Shown piece after piece: positions 50,583-61,193 of a stretch of 64,000 nucleotides of DNA. The translations under genes and the position numbers were made by a program. The stretch spans positions 380,098 through 444,097 of the forward strand of contig JABGXB010000002.1 in assembly GCA_018675975.1 (NCBI GenBank), in the 5' to 3' direction. The stretch comes from Candidatus Woesearchaeota archaeon (GTDB lineage Archaea > Nanobdellota > Nanobdellia > Woesearchaeales > JABGXB01). The notes under the pieces are model-generated. The model saw only the letters and a list, made by a program, of their open reading frames with translations, made no database searches and was not told the DNA's origin. Each line of letters begins with the position of its first letter. Position 1 is the stretch's first letter.

Positions 50583-51068
50583 ATGATGGGGAAAACTCAC
50601 ATAATGTGGGGTGTTTTTTGTGCTTTGGTTTTTTATTATTTATATTCTGATTTATTTTTAATTTTTAGATTATATGAATTAATTTTAATTTTTATATTTG
50701 TTATTTTTGGCTCAGTTTTGCCAGATATTGATCATGGTAAAAGTATTGTTGGTAGAAAAATAAAAATTATAGCTATTTTATTTGAACATCGTGGTTTTTT
50801 TCATTCAATTTTGGCTATAGTGATGTGGTATTTTTTATTTTTATTATTATTAAATAAAATTTATGTATATGCAATATTATTTGGATATATTAGTCATTTA
50901 TTTATAGATTGTTTTAATCATTATGGTATTAGTCCTTTTGCCCCTTTTAATAAATTTAAAATTAAAGGCCCATTTTATACTAATGGATTTGTGGAAAAAA
51001 TATTTTTTTTAATTCTTAATATATTTAATATACTTTTATTATTTTTATTGGTTTTTTTAAATATTTAA
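50583..51068 (+). CDS. YdjM-like membrane-bound metal-dependent hydrolase (DUF457 type)
   Basis: MMGKTHIMWG, GSVLPDIDH, HRGFFHSILA, GYISHLFIDCFNHYGISPFAPF. Confidence 0.75.
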   Translation: MMGKTHIMWGVFCALVFYYLYSDLFLIFRLYELILIFIFVIFGSVLPDIDHGKSIVGRKIKIIAILFEHRGFFHSILAIVMWYFLFLLLLNKIYVYAILFGYISHLFIDCFNHYGISPFAPFNKFKIKGPFYTNGFVEKIFFLILNIFNILLLFLLVFLNI

Positions 51069-51113
51069 TTGAGCATATAATGATTTATAAATTGTAAATT
51101 TGTTGGTTTTTTT

Positions 51114-51953
51114 ATGGAAACTTTGTATGGAATTCAGCAATCTAGTGAGGATTTTATCCCTTTAGATATAAATTCTGAATTTTCTTTATTTTCATTAGAT
51201 GAGCGAACTAAGAACTTATTTAGTAATTATTTGCACTCTGGTAAAACTGATTTTTTTTCTGAACATACTTTAAAATTAAAAAATTGGGTTTGTGGTATGG
51301 ATTTATTAAATTCATATTTATTAATTGATATTTCTAAAAAAAGATATGATTGTGTTTTATTTGATTCTTTAGATGATTCCATTTTAACTGAAAATTCATT
51401 AAAATCTATGGTTTTTCCTTCAGATGAATATTCTTTATTAAATGATAATTTTAATAATTTTTTAAATTCTGAAAATAAAATTTCAAAAGATGAATTAAAA
51501 AAATATTTATTTATGTTTAAAAGAACAATTAGGGAAATTACTAATGAAACAGATTTGGATTATAAAGATCAAAGAGTTTTATTACAAACTTTTGAAGAAT
51601 TAAATTTTTCTAAATTTTTTAATTCTGATACACATAAATTATTTGTATGTTATTTTTCACAAAGGAAACCTAAAAAATTAAACTTATTGATTCCTACAAA
51701 TGTATATTCTGCAAATGCAAGAAAAAAAGAATTAGAAAATATAAATTTGGAACTTGAACATAATTTAAAATTTTATGCACCTCAATATTTTAAAAATATG
51801 CCAAAAAGTAGTGTTTTAGAACAAAGAAGGTATTTTGGTGGATTAGAATTTGTACGTGCTATTAGAGGTGGAACTGCAATAGCAACATTAGGTATTAAAA
51901 CAAGAACTAATCATGAATTAATTCATTATAGTTATTCTTTAAATAAATTGTAA
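51114..51953 (+). CDS. Hypothetical protein, no recognised family
   Basis: 279-aa ORF with leaderless-type TTTATAAA box at 51084-51091; 3' end overlaps convergent pheT. Confidence 0.65.
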   Translation: METLYGIQQSSEDFIPLDINSEFSLFSLDERTKNLFSNYLHSGKTDFFSEHTLKLKNWVCGMDLLNSYLLIDISKKRYDCVLFDSLDDSILTENSLKSMVFPSDEYSLLNDNFNNFLNSENKISKDELKKYLFMFKRTIREITNETDLDYKDQRVLLQTFEELNFSKFFNSDTHKLFVCYFSQRKPKKLNLLIPTNVYSANARKKELENINLELEHNLKFYAPQYFKNMPKSSVLEQRRYFGGLEFVRAIRGGTAIATLGIKTRTNHELIHYSYSLNKL

Positions 51954-53587
51954 ACTTTATTTAAATTTATTTCACATATTGCAACAGGCATTTCTAATTT
52001 AAAATTAATTAATACTTTTGGCTCAATTTCTCCAATAATTCCAATTTCTTCATTATTTATTATAATTTTACCACACCTACCATTAAGAAAACTTTTATGA
52101 TTACTTTTTTCAATTTTAGCATTTTTAATATTTAATTGTAATATTAAATAATCAAATATTTGTTTTATTTGAGTAAAGCTAATTTGCGTATCACATATAC
52201 TAATCGCTAATTTTTCAAATTCTTCTATATTTGTTTCAATTATTTTATTATTTTTATGATATACTTTTTCAATTCCAAATATATTTTGAGGATATTCTTT
52301 ATCTTGATTTTTTTGATATACTTCTAATAAACAAGGACTTAGCCAATATCTTAATGCATCAAATTCTTCAGTTAAATTATTTTTTAAAAGAATGATGTCA
52401 TAATTATTTAATGAATTTTCATTTTGGCTTTTACTATTTACTATATCAAATGTTTTAGTTTCAATCAATTGTAAACCTATTAATATTTTTGCAACTTTTC
52501 TTTTAAATAATTCAAATTTACTTTCTTGTCCAATAGTTGCAATATTTGGTATTTTTGATTCAAAATTGTCTGTTCCATATTTTTTAATAATATCTTCAAC
52601 TAAATCGATTTGATGTAAAATGTCTGTTCTATATGGAGGAATTAAAACTTTATCTTTTTTTACATCATGTCCCATAAATTCTAATAATTTTTTAACTTCG
52701 GATTCTTTCAAATTTAATCCAGTTATTTTGTTTACATAATTTAAATCTAATTTCATTTCTTGTGGTTTAAAATTAGGGCTAATTATTTTTTTATTATCGG
52801 TAATTTCCATTTCATAAATTTGTCCACCCATGTCTGATAATGTGGTCAAAACTAAATTTAATGTTTTGGAACAAATATCAAAATCAAAGCCAGAGCATTC
52901 AATAAAAATATCAGTTGTACCAATTTCAACACAACCAATATCTTGACTATTAATTAAAGGTGGCATGGAAAGTATTTTATTTTTAGAGTCTACAAAAAGT
53001 GGATATTCATTTAAATCTTTTAATAAATGTGCAAATTCTTTACATTTTGAATGATTTTTTAACATATCTTTAGCACTCATTTCTTTTTTTGATTCTAATG
53101 GTTGAAATTTAATTTGTTCTTTTTTTTTTGCTAAATATGTGATTGGAAAATTTATTTTTTCTAAAGGATAAATTCCAATTGCAACTTTTTTTCTATTTCT
53201 TCCCCAACTTACATGTAATTTTTCTTGTAATTGTATAATTTCTTTTATTTTAGAATCTGTAAAGTTTAAATTTTTAACAACTGCACATGCAGTATATGGT
53301 CTTACTTTTTTTACTGATTTATCTACTATTAATTTATAGTTGGATTTTTTTACATTATATTTTTTAAGTCCTGAATCTAATTCTAAAAATTGTCTAAATG
53401 ATCTAATAAAACCATCAATTGATAACATATCAGGTCTGTTTGGAAATACTTCTACATGGATTTCATCTTTATCCATTTTATCTAAATCAGTTCCAAATAA
53501 AGCAATTTTTTCTTTTAATTTATCTTCACTTAGTTTTAAACCTAGTTTTTTTTCAAATTCTTTTCTGTCAATTATTATAGTTGGCAT
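51932..53587 (-). CDS. pheT: Phenylalanyl-tRNA synthetase beta subunit
   Basis: MPTIIIDRKEFEKKLG, EVFPNRPDMLSIDGFIRSFRQFL, VLIPPYRTDILHQIDLVEDIIKKYG. Confidence 0.95.
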   Translation of the reverse strand: MPTIIIDRKEFEKKLGLKLSEDKLKEKIALFGTDLDKMDKDEIHVEVFPNRPDMLSIDGFIRSFRQFLELDSGLKKYNVKKSNYKLIVDKSVKKVRPYTACAVVKNLNFTDSKIKEIIQLQEKLHVSWGRNRKKVAIGIYPLEKINFPITYLAKKKEQIKFQPLESKKEMSAKDMLKNHSKCKEFAHLLKDLNEYPLFVDSKNKILSMPPLINSQDIGCVEIGTTDIFIECSGFDFDICSKTLNLVLTTLSDMGGQIYEMEITDNKKIISPNFKPQEMKLDLNYVNKITGLNLKESEVKKLLEFMGHDVKKDKVLIPPYRTDILHQIDLVEDIIKKYGTDNFESKIPNIATIGQESKFELFKRKVAKILIGLQLIETKTFDIVNSKSQNENSLNNYDIILLKNNLTEEFDALRYWLSPCLLEVYQKNQDKEYPQNIFGIEKVYHKNNKIIETNIEEFEKLAISICDTQISFTQIKQIFDYLILQLNIKNAKIEKSNHKSFLNGRCGKIIINNEEIGIIGEIEPKVLINFKLEMPVAICEINLNKVYNLFKE

Positions 53588-53593
53588 TTTCTT

Positions 53594-55138
53594 TTATTTA
53601 ATGAATGTTCTCATATTCTTGATTTGTTCTAAATCATTTTTGTAAATATCTCTTAAGTCTGTAATATTAAAATAAGATGTAATTATTCTTTCAAAACCTT
53701 GTCCCCATGCAAGAACTGGGCATTCAAAACCTAATAATGTTTTTGTTACTTCCGGCCTAAATATTCCTGCACCACCTAATTCAATCCATGAATTTTTTTC
53801 TTTAACAAATACTTCAATTTCAATTGATGGTGATGTATATGGAAAATATGCAGGTCTAATTCTTATTTTATCATAGCCCATTTTTTTATAAAATTCTTTT
53901 AAATAACCTAATAGATTTTGAAAATTCGCATTTGGATCTACTACAATTCCTTCTACTTGAAAAAACTCAAATAAATGTTTCCAATCTAAGGTTTCATTTC
54001 TAAATACTTTATTAACACTAAAATATTTTTTAGGTAAATCTTCTTTTTTTAATTCTGATAATTTTTTTGCACTAAGTATTGTTGTATGAGTTCTTAACAT
54101 TAATTTAGATGCTTCTTTTTCTGACCAATTATATCTCCAACCAATTGATCCAGTATTAGCGCCGTTTTCATGAACTTCTTTTACTTTTTTTGATATGTCT
54201 TTAGGTAATGTTCCTTTTGAAGGATTATCAATATAAAATGTATCTTGCATTGTTCTGGCAGGATGATCTTGTGGTACAAATAAACTATCTAAATCCCAAA
54301 ATGCAGTATCAACACAAGTCCCTTCAAGTTCTTCAAATCCTAAATCAGTCCATATTTTTTTACAATACTCAATTGCCTGATTAACAAAATGTTCTTTTCC
54401 ACCACTAATTTTTGGTACATTTAATGAAACGTCATAATGTCTAAATGTTTTATCTTTCCAATCTCCTTTTTTTAGCATATCACTATTTAGATTCTCTTCT
54501 AATTTTATTTTACTCAAATCTTTTTTTATTAATTCAAATCCAATTTCACTAATTGTAATTATTTCAGTTCTTTTTACTTCTTTTTTTAATATTTGTTTTC
54601 TTTTAAGTAAATCTTTAATCAAATTTAATTCATCTTTATTTAAACTATCTTCATTTTGATCAATTTCAATTTTTTTTAATAATTTTATATATGGATTTTG
54701 TTTATTTTTCAAACCAGCTTCATTTGCTTTAATTTCAATTCCATTTTTTCCTTTTTGTATCTCAACAAAATTTAATTTTTTTAATTGTCCAATTGTTGTA
54801 TTTACTTCTACAGGATCAAATTTAATTTTTTTAACTAATTTATTAACATCTTCAAATTTATTTGTTAAAGATTTTAAAAATATATATTCAGGTAAATCTG
54901 TTTTTACATACTGTTTTCCATATTTTTCAAGAATTATGATATTTTCAAATGTTTTGTTTAAACTTAATACTCCTTTATTTGATAACCATTGTAAAGCTCT
55001 CATAACTTCAACATCTTTTAATTTAGATTTAATAATTAATTCTTCAAAATTAATGTCTTTCTTTAAAAAAAGTGCTACTTTTTTTTCTAATGGATGAAGA
55101 CTATTTATTATTTGATCAATTTTATTAGATTTACTCAT
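53594..55138 (-). CDS. pheS: Phenylalanyl-tRNA synthetase alpha subunit
   Basis: LFVPQDHPARTMQDTFYI, RTHTTILSAKKL, KVFRNETLDWKHLFEFFQVEGIVVD, LGGAGIFRPEV, AWGQGFERI. Confidence 0.96.
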   Translation of the reverse strand: MSKSNKIDQIINSLHPLEKKVALFLKKDINFEELIIKSKLKDVEVMRALQWLSNKGVLSLNKTFENIIILEKYGKQYVKTDLPEYIFLKSLTNKFEDVNKLVKKIKFDPVEVNTTIGQLKKLNFVEIQKGKNGIEIKANEAGLKNKQNPYIKLLKKIEIDQNEDSLNKDELNLIKDLLKRKQILKKEVKRTEIITISEIGFELIKKDLSKIKLEENLNSDMLKKGDWKDKTFRHYDVSLNVPKISGGKEHFVNQAIEYCKKIWTDLGFEELEGTCVDTAFWDLDSLFVPQDHPARTMQDTFYIDNPSKGTLPKDISKKVKEVHENGANTGSIGWRYNWSEKEASKLMLRTHTTILSAKKLSELKKEDLPKKYFSVNKVFRNETLDWKHLFEFFQVEGIVVDPNANFQNLLGYLKEFYKKMGYDKIRIRPAYFPYTSPSIEIEVFVKEKNSWIELGGAGIFRPEVTKTLLGFECPVLAWGQGFERIITSYFNITDLRDIYKNDLEQIKNMRTFIK

Positions 55139-55234
55139 ATCTTTCTTGGTTATATTTATTTTATAAGATTTTGTTTTTAATTAATAAAAAGAATTAATTT
55201 TAATAAAAAAATTGTAAAATAAATTAATATTTAA

Positions 55235-56071
55235 TTATTTTAATGCAGCCTTTGCAGTTTTCATGCCTTTAAAATTTTGAGTAAACATTTTATCCATTGC
55301 TTTTGCAAAATATGGTGAATTTGAATGTATTCCAATATCATTTTTTGGATGTACTTGATCATTATCAAGAACCATATATGTTATTGCTTTTCCATCAATT
55401 ACACTAAATCTGGCATTAAAATCTTTTGAATCTTTTACTTCTGCATATTTTGATAATGATGCTACAGCATCTTCACAACTTTTATTTATTGGTGCTGCAA
55501 TTCTAACTTTTACATTATTTTGTTTTGCAACTTTTAATGCTTTTTTTAATTCTTCACTTTTTTTAATTAAACCAGTAGAACTAGTAAATAAATTTACTGA
55601 GCTTTTTGCACTCATTATTTGTTCAGATAAATGATCTAAAATATTTTTCTGTCCTGTAATTGCAAGTGAAACTTCAGAAGGATTAATTGTTTCAACTCCT
55701 TGTGTGTGTAATAAATTTAATTCTTTAATTACTTTTGATTTTTTTAGGCCTTCAAGTTTATTAATTGACGATTCAGATTCTTTAACTACTTGTCTTTTCA
55801 ATCTTTCAATAACATTTGATGGAGCAATTGCAACAAATTTCAATGGTTTACCTACTTTTTTTATAACAAAACCTTTTTTTGCAAGTGTTTCTAAAACATC
55901 ATATGCTCTTGATCTTGGAACATTCCCAATATCTGATAATTCACCAGCAGTTGATACGCCCCTAGATAATAATGCAGTCCATAATTTAACTTCATATTCA
56001 TTAATTGAAAATTCTTTTTGTAAGTCTTGCATTAAATCCCTATCTATTAATAATTCTTGATTTTTAACCAT
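55235..56071 (-). CDS. TrmB family transcriptional regulator (paralog of 16490..17278)
   Basis: INEYEVKLWTALLSRG...VPRSRAYDVLETLAKKGFV; start at 56071 supported by SD-like TTAGGGGGT upstream (ORF opens at 56110). Confidence 0.85.
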   Translation of the reverse strand: MVKNQELLIDRDLMQDLQKEFSINEYEVKLWTALLSRGVSTAGELSDIGNVPRSRAYDVLETLAKKGFVIKKVGKPLKFVAIAPSNVIERLKRQVVKESESSINKLEGLKKSKVIKELNLLHTQGVETINPSEVSLAITGQKNILDHLSEQIMSAKSSVNLFTSSTGLIKKSEELKKALKVAKQNNVKVRIAAPINKSCEDAVASLSKYAEVKDSKDFNARFSVIDGKAITYMVLDNDQVHPKNDIGIHSNSPYFAKAMDKMFTQNFKGMKTAKAALK

Positions 56072-56333
56072 GATAAATCTACCCCCTAACTTTTTTTTAT
56101 TACTACTCATTAATAAATATTTCTTTTTACTTTTTAATATTGTTAATTTTTTTTGAGTAAATATTTAATTTTTATTTAATGTTTTTAGTTTTACAGAATA
56201 TAGCCAATATATAAATAAACTTGTATTAAATTGTATATTTATATTTTATGATTTTATATAATATCTTTTATTAAATTATATTTTTCATTTATTTATATTG
56301 TATAATTATTATGTATTATATATTATGAATCTT

Positions 56334-57395
56334 TTATATGTTGAACTTTAATAATGCACAAATGCCTCCTATAGCATCTATTTTTTTTCCATTTTGTTCT
56401 TTTGAATTTATGATTTTTATATTTCCTTTTGTATTACTTACTTTTTTTAAAATATCATTTATTAAATTATATTTTTCTTTTTCTTGATATTTAAAAATTA
56501 AATTATCACTTATTATTAATGTCTCAATTGCACCACTTTCTGCAGCTAATTTTACATCTTTATACCCATAACAAACTTTATTTTCTTTTGATAATCTTAA
56601 TAAAAATTCTTCAATTAATTTAACATTTTCAGCTATATTTTTATTTTTTAATATTCCTTTTAATTCTGGATTTTTAAGTATTTCATAAACTCCATTTTGC
56701 GTAATAGAATTTGTTGTAGTAAATGTTGTAATTTTATTTATTGATTCACCTAATTGTTTTTTTATTTCATTAGCAAATATTTTACTACATCCAATTATAA
56801 TGTGAGTAATTTTTCTATTTTTTTTAATATCTTCAAGAGATTTATTAATATCTTCATAAAATGTTGATTTTATATTAATTAGTCTTTTATCTTTTTTTGC
56901 GACTTCACCAGTCAAATTAGTTATATTTTCTATATTATTTTTTCCAATAATACATAATTTTGCAGTTTCTCTATCTAATAAACAAATAAGAATATTATCT
57001 GTATCTGGTTTTGTTGCTTCATGGATTTTTTCTTTTTGATAATCCCATATTTTTAATTTAAGTAATTCAAATATATCATTTATTTCTAAATTTATTGATT
57101 GATATGTTCCATTAGGTATTTCATTATATTTAGATTCACAAATTATTCCATTTATTTTTAAAAAATGAGTATTTTTTTCAATATTAATATTTTTTACTTT
57201 TATTTTAATATGATATTTTTTTTTAACTATTTTTGACTTTGCATCTCCATTGGAATCATTTGATAAATTGATTTTTCTATATGTACTTGCCATTATATAA
57301 TCTTCTTCACTAATGATTTGTGATAAATACCAAAAATCTTCATCACTTGTAACCTGTATTTTGAAATAATTTTTATCTTTATTCAATATTTTCAT
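56334..57395 (-). CDS. pelA: Pelota (Dom34) ribosome-rescue factor
   Basis: MKILNKDKNYFKIQVTSDEDFWYLSQIISEEDYIMASTYRKI; central KIWDYQKEKI; C-terminal GYKDVKLAAESGAIETLIISDNLI. Confidence 0.9.
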   Translation of the reverse strand: MKILNKDKNYFKIQVTSDEDFWYLSQIISEEDYIMASTYRKINLSNDSNGDAKSKIVKKKYHIKIKVKNINIEKNTHFLKINGIICESKYNEIPNGTYQSINLEINDIFELLKLKIWDYQKEKIHEATKPDTDNILICLLDRETAKLCIIGKNNIENITNLTGEVAKKDKRLINIKSTFYEDINKSLEDIKKNRKITHIIIGCSKIFANEIKKQLGESINKITTFTTTNSITQNGVYEILKNPELKGILKNKNIAENVKLIEEFLLRLSKENKVCYGYKDVKLAAESGAIETLIISDNLIFKYQEKEKYNLINDILKKVSNTKGNIKIINSKEQNGKKIDAIGGICALLKFNI

Positions 57396-57492
57396 AGTTT
57401 TTTATTTTTTATGCAATATTTAAATCTTTAGCTAGTAAACCTTTATAAATGAAAAAAAGTAATTTTATTTAAGAGAATATAGAGGGAATTTT

Positions 57493-58683
57493 ATGAAAAA
57501 AAAAGGAACTGCTGGCATGGCTGCTTCATTAGTTGGTTTATTAGCATTATTAATGTTAATGTATCTTTTTGTAATTCCGCCTGAATTTAGACAGGCATTA
57601 TTAGAAAATAATCAAGCTCCTATTGATGGGGACGGTATTGATGGTAATATTAATAGACCTAATTTTGGAAATGGAGTTATTGTTTCAAAATTTATAGGCG
57701 AATTAGATTTTACAGCTGATGATTTTGTTGGACATTTTTTTCCGTCAATTAATTTGATTGAAAAAAAAGAAATTGAAATATTTAGTCAAGCAAGTTCTGC
57801 TTTAATAAGAAGATCTATATTTTCAAATGAACCTAGATATTTTACATTTAATTTAGATAATCCAAAATCTGTTGAAGATATTAAATTAGGTTTTGCAATT
57901 TCAATAAATAAAGGCACATTAAATATTATTTTTAATGGACAATCAATTTCTGTAATAAATGATGGTCAAAGTAAATTAATTGATATTCCACCTGAACTTT
58001 TATCAGAAAAAAACGTTGTCGAATTTCAAGTTAGTAGCCCAGGAATATTCTTTTGGTCAACAAATGAATATTTAATTGACAATTTTAAAATAATTGGAAA
58101 TGTGGTTAATTCAGAGGGTTTAGAAGCACATTCAAATTTTATTTTACAAAAAGCTGAATTTAATAAATTAGAAGAATCTGCATTGAGTTTTTATGTAGAT
58201 TGTGCAAAAGTAGATTCACCTTTAGAAATTGAAGTTAATGGAAATAATATTTATTCATCCATTCCTAGTTGTGGTGGAAGTTTAGGAAAAATTGAATTTG
58301 AGCCTAATTTTTTAAAAGAAAATTCTAATGAATTAAAATTTAAAACAAAATCTGGTAATTATTTTATTGATAGAATTCAAATTAGAAATAAATTAGAGGA
58401 AAGTGATAGAGTTATTTTTTATTTTGATTTAACTAAAGATGAATTAGAATTTATATTAGATAATGCTATTGCAATTGCAAGAGCTGAATATACTGATGAT
58501 TTTGAAGATAAAGATATTGCTGTTTATTTAAATGGACATTTGTTTGATTTAAATACAAGAACTGATTTTTCAGAATATGATGTTACACGATTATTATCTG
58601 TTGGAATAAATTCTGTTGAAATTGTTCCACAAAAAGATGGCATTAATATGAAAAAATTTGAAATTTATATTGCAAATGAATAA
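57493..58683 (+). CDS. Envelope protein with N-terminal TM
   Basis: MKKKGTAGMAASLVGLLALLMLMYLFVIPPEF; SD-like GAGGG at 57482-57486 and TATA box at 57442-57449. Confidence 0.72.
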   Translation: MKKKGTAGMAASLVGLLALLMLMYLFVIPPEFRQALLENNQAPIDGDGIDGNINRPNFGNGVIVSKFIGELDFTADDFVGHFFPSINLIEKKEIEIFSQASSALIRRSIFSNEPRYFTFNLDNPKSVEDIKLGFAISINKGTLNIIFNGQSISVINDGQSKLIDIPPELLSEKNVVEFQVSSPGIFFWSTNEYLIDNFKIIGNVVNSEGLEAHSNFILQKAEFNKLEESALSFYVDCAKVDSPLEIEVNGNNIYSSIPSCGGSLGKIEFEPNFLKENSNELKFKTKSGNYFIDRIQIRNKLEESDRVIFYFDLTKDELEFILDNAIAIARAEYTDDFEDKDIAVYLNGHLFDLNTRTDFSEYDVTRLLSVGINSVEIVPQKDGINMKKFEIYIANE

Positions 58684-58686
58684 AAT

Positions 58687-60231
58687 ATGGTTTATGATTA
58701 TACATATGGTGGTGGAAGAAGACCGAATTCAGATACGACATTAATTTTTATTATTTTATTTATTATTATAATAATATTTAGTTTTTATTCTTTTATTAGT
58801 CAACCAGGTACATTTTCTCAAAAAACTATTGGTGTAATGACATCAACTATTAATTTTTTTGTAGATATACCTATAAAATTGAGTAAACTTTTTAGTGATG
58901 CTTCTGACTCTGCAAAAAGAAATATTGCAAATGTGGATGTTAATTTGGCAACAGGTAAGGAGCAGATAGAAGGCACTGCTGATGTTTTAAAAGATGCCAA
59001 ATATATTGGTCAATTTAAAACTGAAAAAGTTAAAATTCCACTTGGTTTTGAAATAGAAGCAAAATCAGATAGAGTTACTAGTGTAGATGGAAGTTTGGAA
59101 TATAATGTACGGCCAATTTTTCCAAGTTATATTATTGACAAATTTATTAATGAACCAATTTATTTTTCATGTAAGCCATTAAATGCAAAAACATCTCAAA
59201 AATTTCATGCATGTCAATCAAAAGTTGATGGTGAGGACTTAGTTCTTGTGGATAATTATAATAAACCATTTGATTTTAGATGTAATTTTTTTGATTTAAC
59301 TAAGGGTTTAAAATCTTTTTATATGAAATTTGATTTTCCAATGAGTCAATTTGGTTATAAAGTATTAAGGATTGTAAATGATCCTAAGGGTTTAATGAAT
59401 AGAAAAAATGATATTGAAGATTATGTAAATAAAGATTTATTAGAGGATTCTATACCAAAATTTTCTCTTGCAAAAAATTCTGCAGGTCCTTTAGATATAC
59501 AATTTGATATTCCGAATATTTTATCTTTTGATATTAATCAAGATGGGAATTTTTTAGAACTATCAAATAAAGTTGAAATTAAACTTATGAATTTTCCAAA
59601 AGGAAATTTAATTGGGGCTGAACTTAGTTTTCCTAAAGATAGTTATATTAAAGATTTTAAAAATTTCATATTGAAAGTTCCCACATATGCAAAATTAAAC
59701 TGTGGTGATAAACAAACTATTAAAACTTATGTTAAAACTGAAAATAATCAAAAATTGAATTTTTATGAAATGAATATGGATTATATTATTGATAATGGTA
59801 ATGGTATAATAAAACAAGATCATGTGTCAATTTCTTGTAAATTATTTGTAGAAAAATCATATTTAATTGAAAATAATTATAATGTTCACTTAAATCTACC
59901 AATATTATTTGAAACAGATTACCAATATTTTTTAACACGTTCTGAAAAATTTAATGTTATATATGATTTAGATGGTGAAAGTAAAAAAGAAAGAAAATTC
60001 TATAGGGATATTTTATTTTCAATTGGTCGAGGTGGTATTGAAAATACAAATGTTGAATTGACTAAAGATCAAATAAAATTTAAGAATTATTTAATTGAAA
60101 AAGAATATGAGAATGTAGATAATCGTGTATCTTGTATTTCTATTAATGATTTTAATTCAGAAATTAAATCTGCTAAAGGCTTATTTGAAGATTTTAAAAA
60201 AGAACCTGTTGATGGTGGTGAATTAACTTGA
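58687..60231 (+). CDS. Membrane-anchored envelope protein
   Basis: TM TTLIFIILFIIIIIFSFYSFI then extracellular domain with VSISCKLFVEKSYLIENNYNVHLNLPI. Confidence 0.7.
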   Translation: MVYDYTYGGGRRPNSDTTLIFIILFIIIIIFSFYSFISQPGTFSQKTIGVMTSTINFFVDIPIKLSKLFSDASDSAKRNIANVDVNLATGKEQIEGTADVLKDAKYIGQFKTEKVKIPLGFEIEAKSDRVTSVDGSLEYNVRPIFPSYIIDKFINEPIYFSCKPLNAKTSQKFHACQSKVDGEDLVLVDNYNKPFDFRCNFFDLTKGLKSFYMKFDFPMSQFGYKVLRIVNDPKGLMNRKNDIEDYVNKDLLEDSIPKFSLAKNSAGPLDIQFDIPNILSFDINQDGNFLELSNKVEIKLMNFPKGNLIGAELSFPKDSYIKDFKNFILKVPTYAKLNCGDKQTIKTYVKTENNQKLNFYEMNMDYIIDNGNGIIKQDHVSISCKLFVEKSYLIENNYNVHLNLPILFETDYQYFLTRSEKFNVIYDLDGESKKERKFYRDILFSIGRGGIENTNVELTKDQIKFKNYLIEKEYENVDNRVSCISINDFNSEIKSAKGLFEDFKKEPVDGGELT

Positions 60232-61193
60232 AATTAAATTATTATATTTTACTTTTATTATTTAGTACTTTATTTTTATATGGATGTAGTGGCTTTTTTG
60301 ATAGTACTGAACAAAAACAAGCTATTGATTTTGATAAAAATCTAAAACCAATATTAGTTGAATTAGATTTGAGTAAAAATGAATTAAATAGTTTTAATGA
60401 TATTACTACATTAAAACTAAATATTGAAAATAATAGAAATGATAATAGTTTGGTATATATTACAATACCTGATGTTCCTATTATGTCAAAATCTAAAAAT
60501 TTTAAAAATGAATATGAAGTTAATTTATATGGTAAAACTGATGAAAATTATATTCCTTTATTTGAATATGGTGAGCGCATAGAAGATTTAACTTTTGGTT
60601 CCTTAGCATTTGGAATTGGGGAATATATGGACGATTTAGACACTGATTTGATTGCTCATGTTTGTACAAAATATAAGGATGAAATTTATGCTTTTGTTTG
60701 TGTTAATGAGGATGTTTGTGGTAAGAGTAGTATTTCAAATTTTAAACAAAAAATTGGTGGTCCAATAGACATAAAAAATATAGAATTTATTAATCATTTT
60801 TCTTCTTCAACTACTGGTGTTTTAGAAATTAGTATGCATTTTGAAAATAATGCTAATGGATTTGTTTTTACTTCAAACAATTATAAAAATGCGTGTAGAA
60901 ATAATGTTTTAGAAAATAGTGATTTTAAAAGACATGAGTATAATATTGATTCTATTGAATTAGAAGGTGTTGAGCTGGATTGTAAAAAAACACTATTTAC
61001 TGATATTAAAGGAATTTCAAAAATTATGTGTTTACTTGACCATTCTTTATTAATTAATGATATAAAACAAAATATTGACCAAAGATTATTGACTATTAAA
61101 TTTAATTATAATTATAAACAAGCATTTAAGGAAAAAATAAAATATAAAAATGAACAATTAATTTCTGATTTTAATTTTGAGGTTATAGAATAA
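60228..61193 (+). CDS. Lipobox lipoprotein
   Basis: TTG start; MKLNYYILLLLFSTLFLYGC|SGFF lipobox; TTGA overlap with upstream gene. Confidence 0.75.
   Translation: MKLNYYILLLLFSTLFLYGCSGFFDSTEQKQAIDFDKNLKPILVELDLSKNELNSFNDITTLKLNIENNRNDNSLVYITIPDVPIMSKSKNFKNEYEVNLYGKTDENYIPLFEYGERIEDLTFGSLAFGIGEYMDDLDTDLIAHVCTKYKDEIYAFVCVNEDVCGKSSISNFKQKIGGPIDIKNIEFINHFSSSTTGVLEISMHFENNANGFVFTSNNYKNACRNNVLENSDFKRHEYNIDSIELEGVELDCKKTLFTDIKGISKIMCLLDHSLLINDIKQNIDQRLLTIKFNYNYKQAFKEKIKYKNEQLISDFNFEVIE

Noticed and set aside
53340-56060. Plus-strand ORFs 53340..53645 and 55704..56060
   Set aside because: Antisense to clear pheT/pheS and TrmB coding regions.
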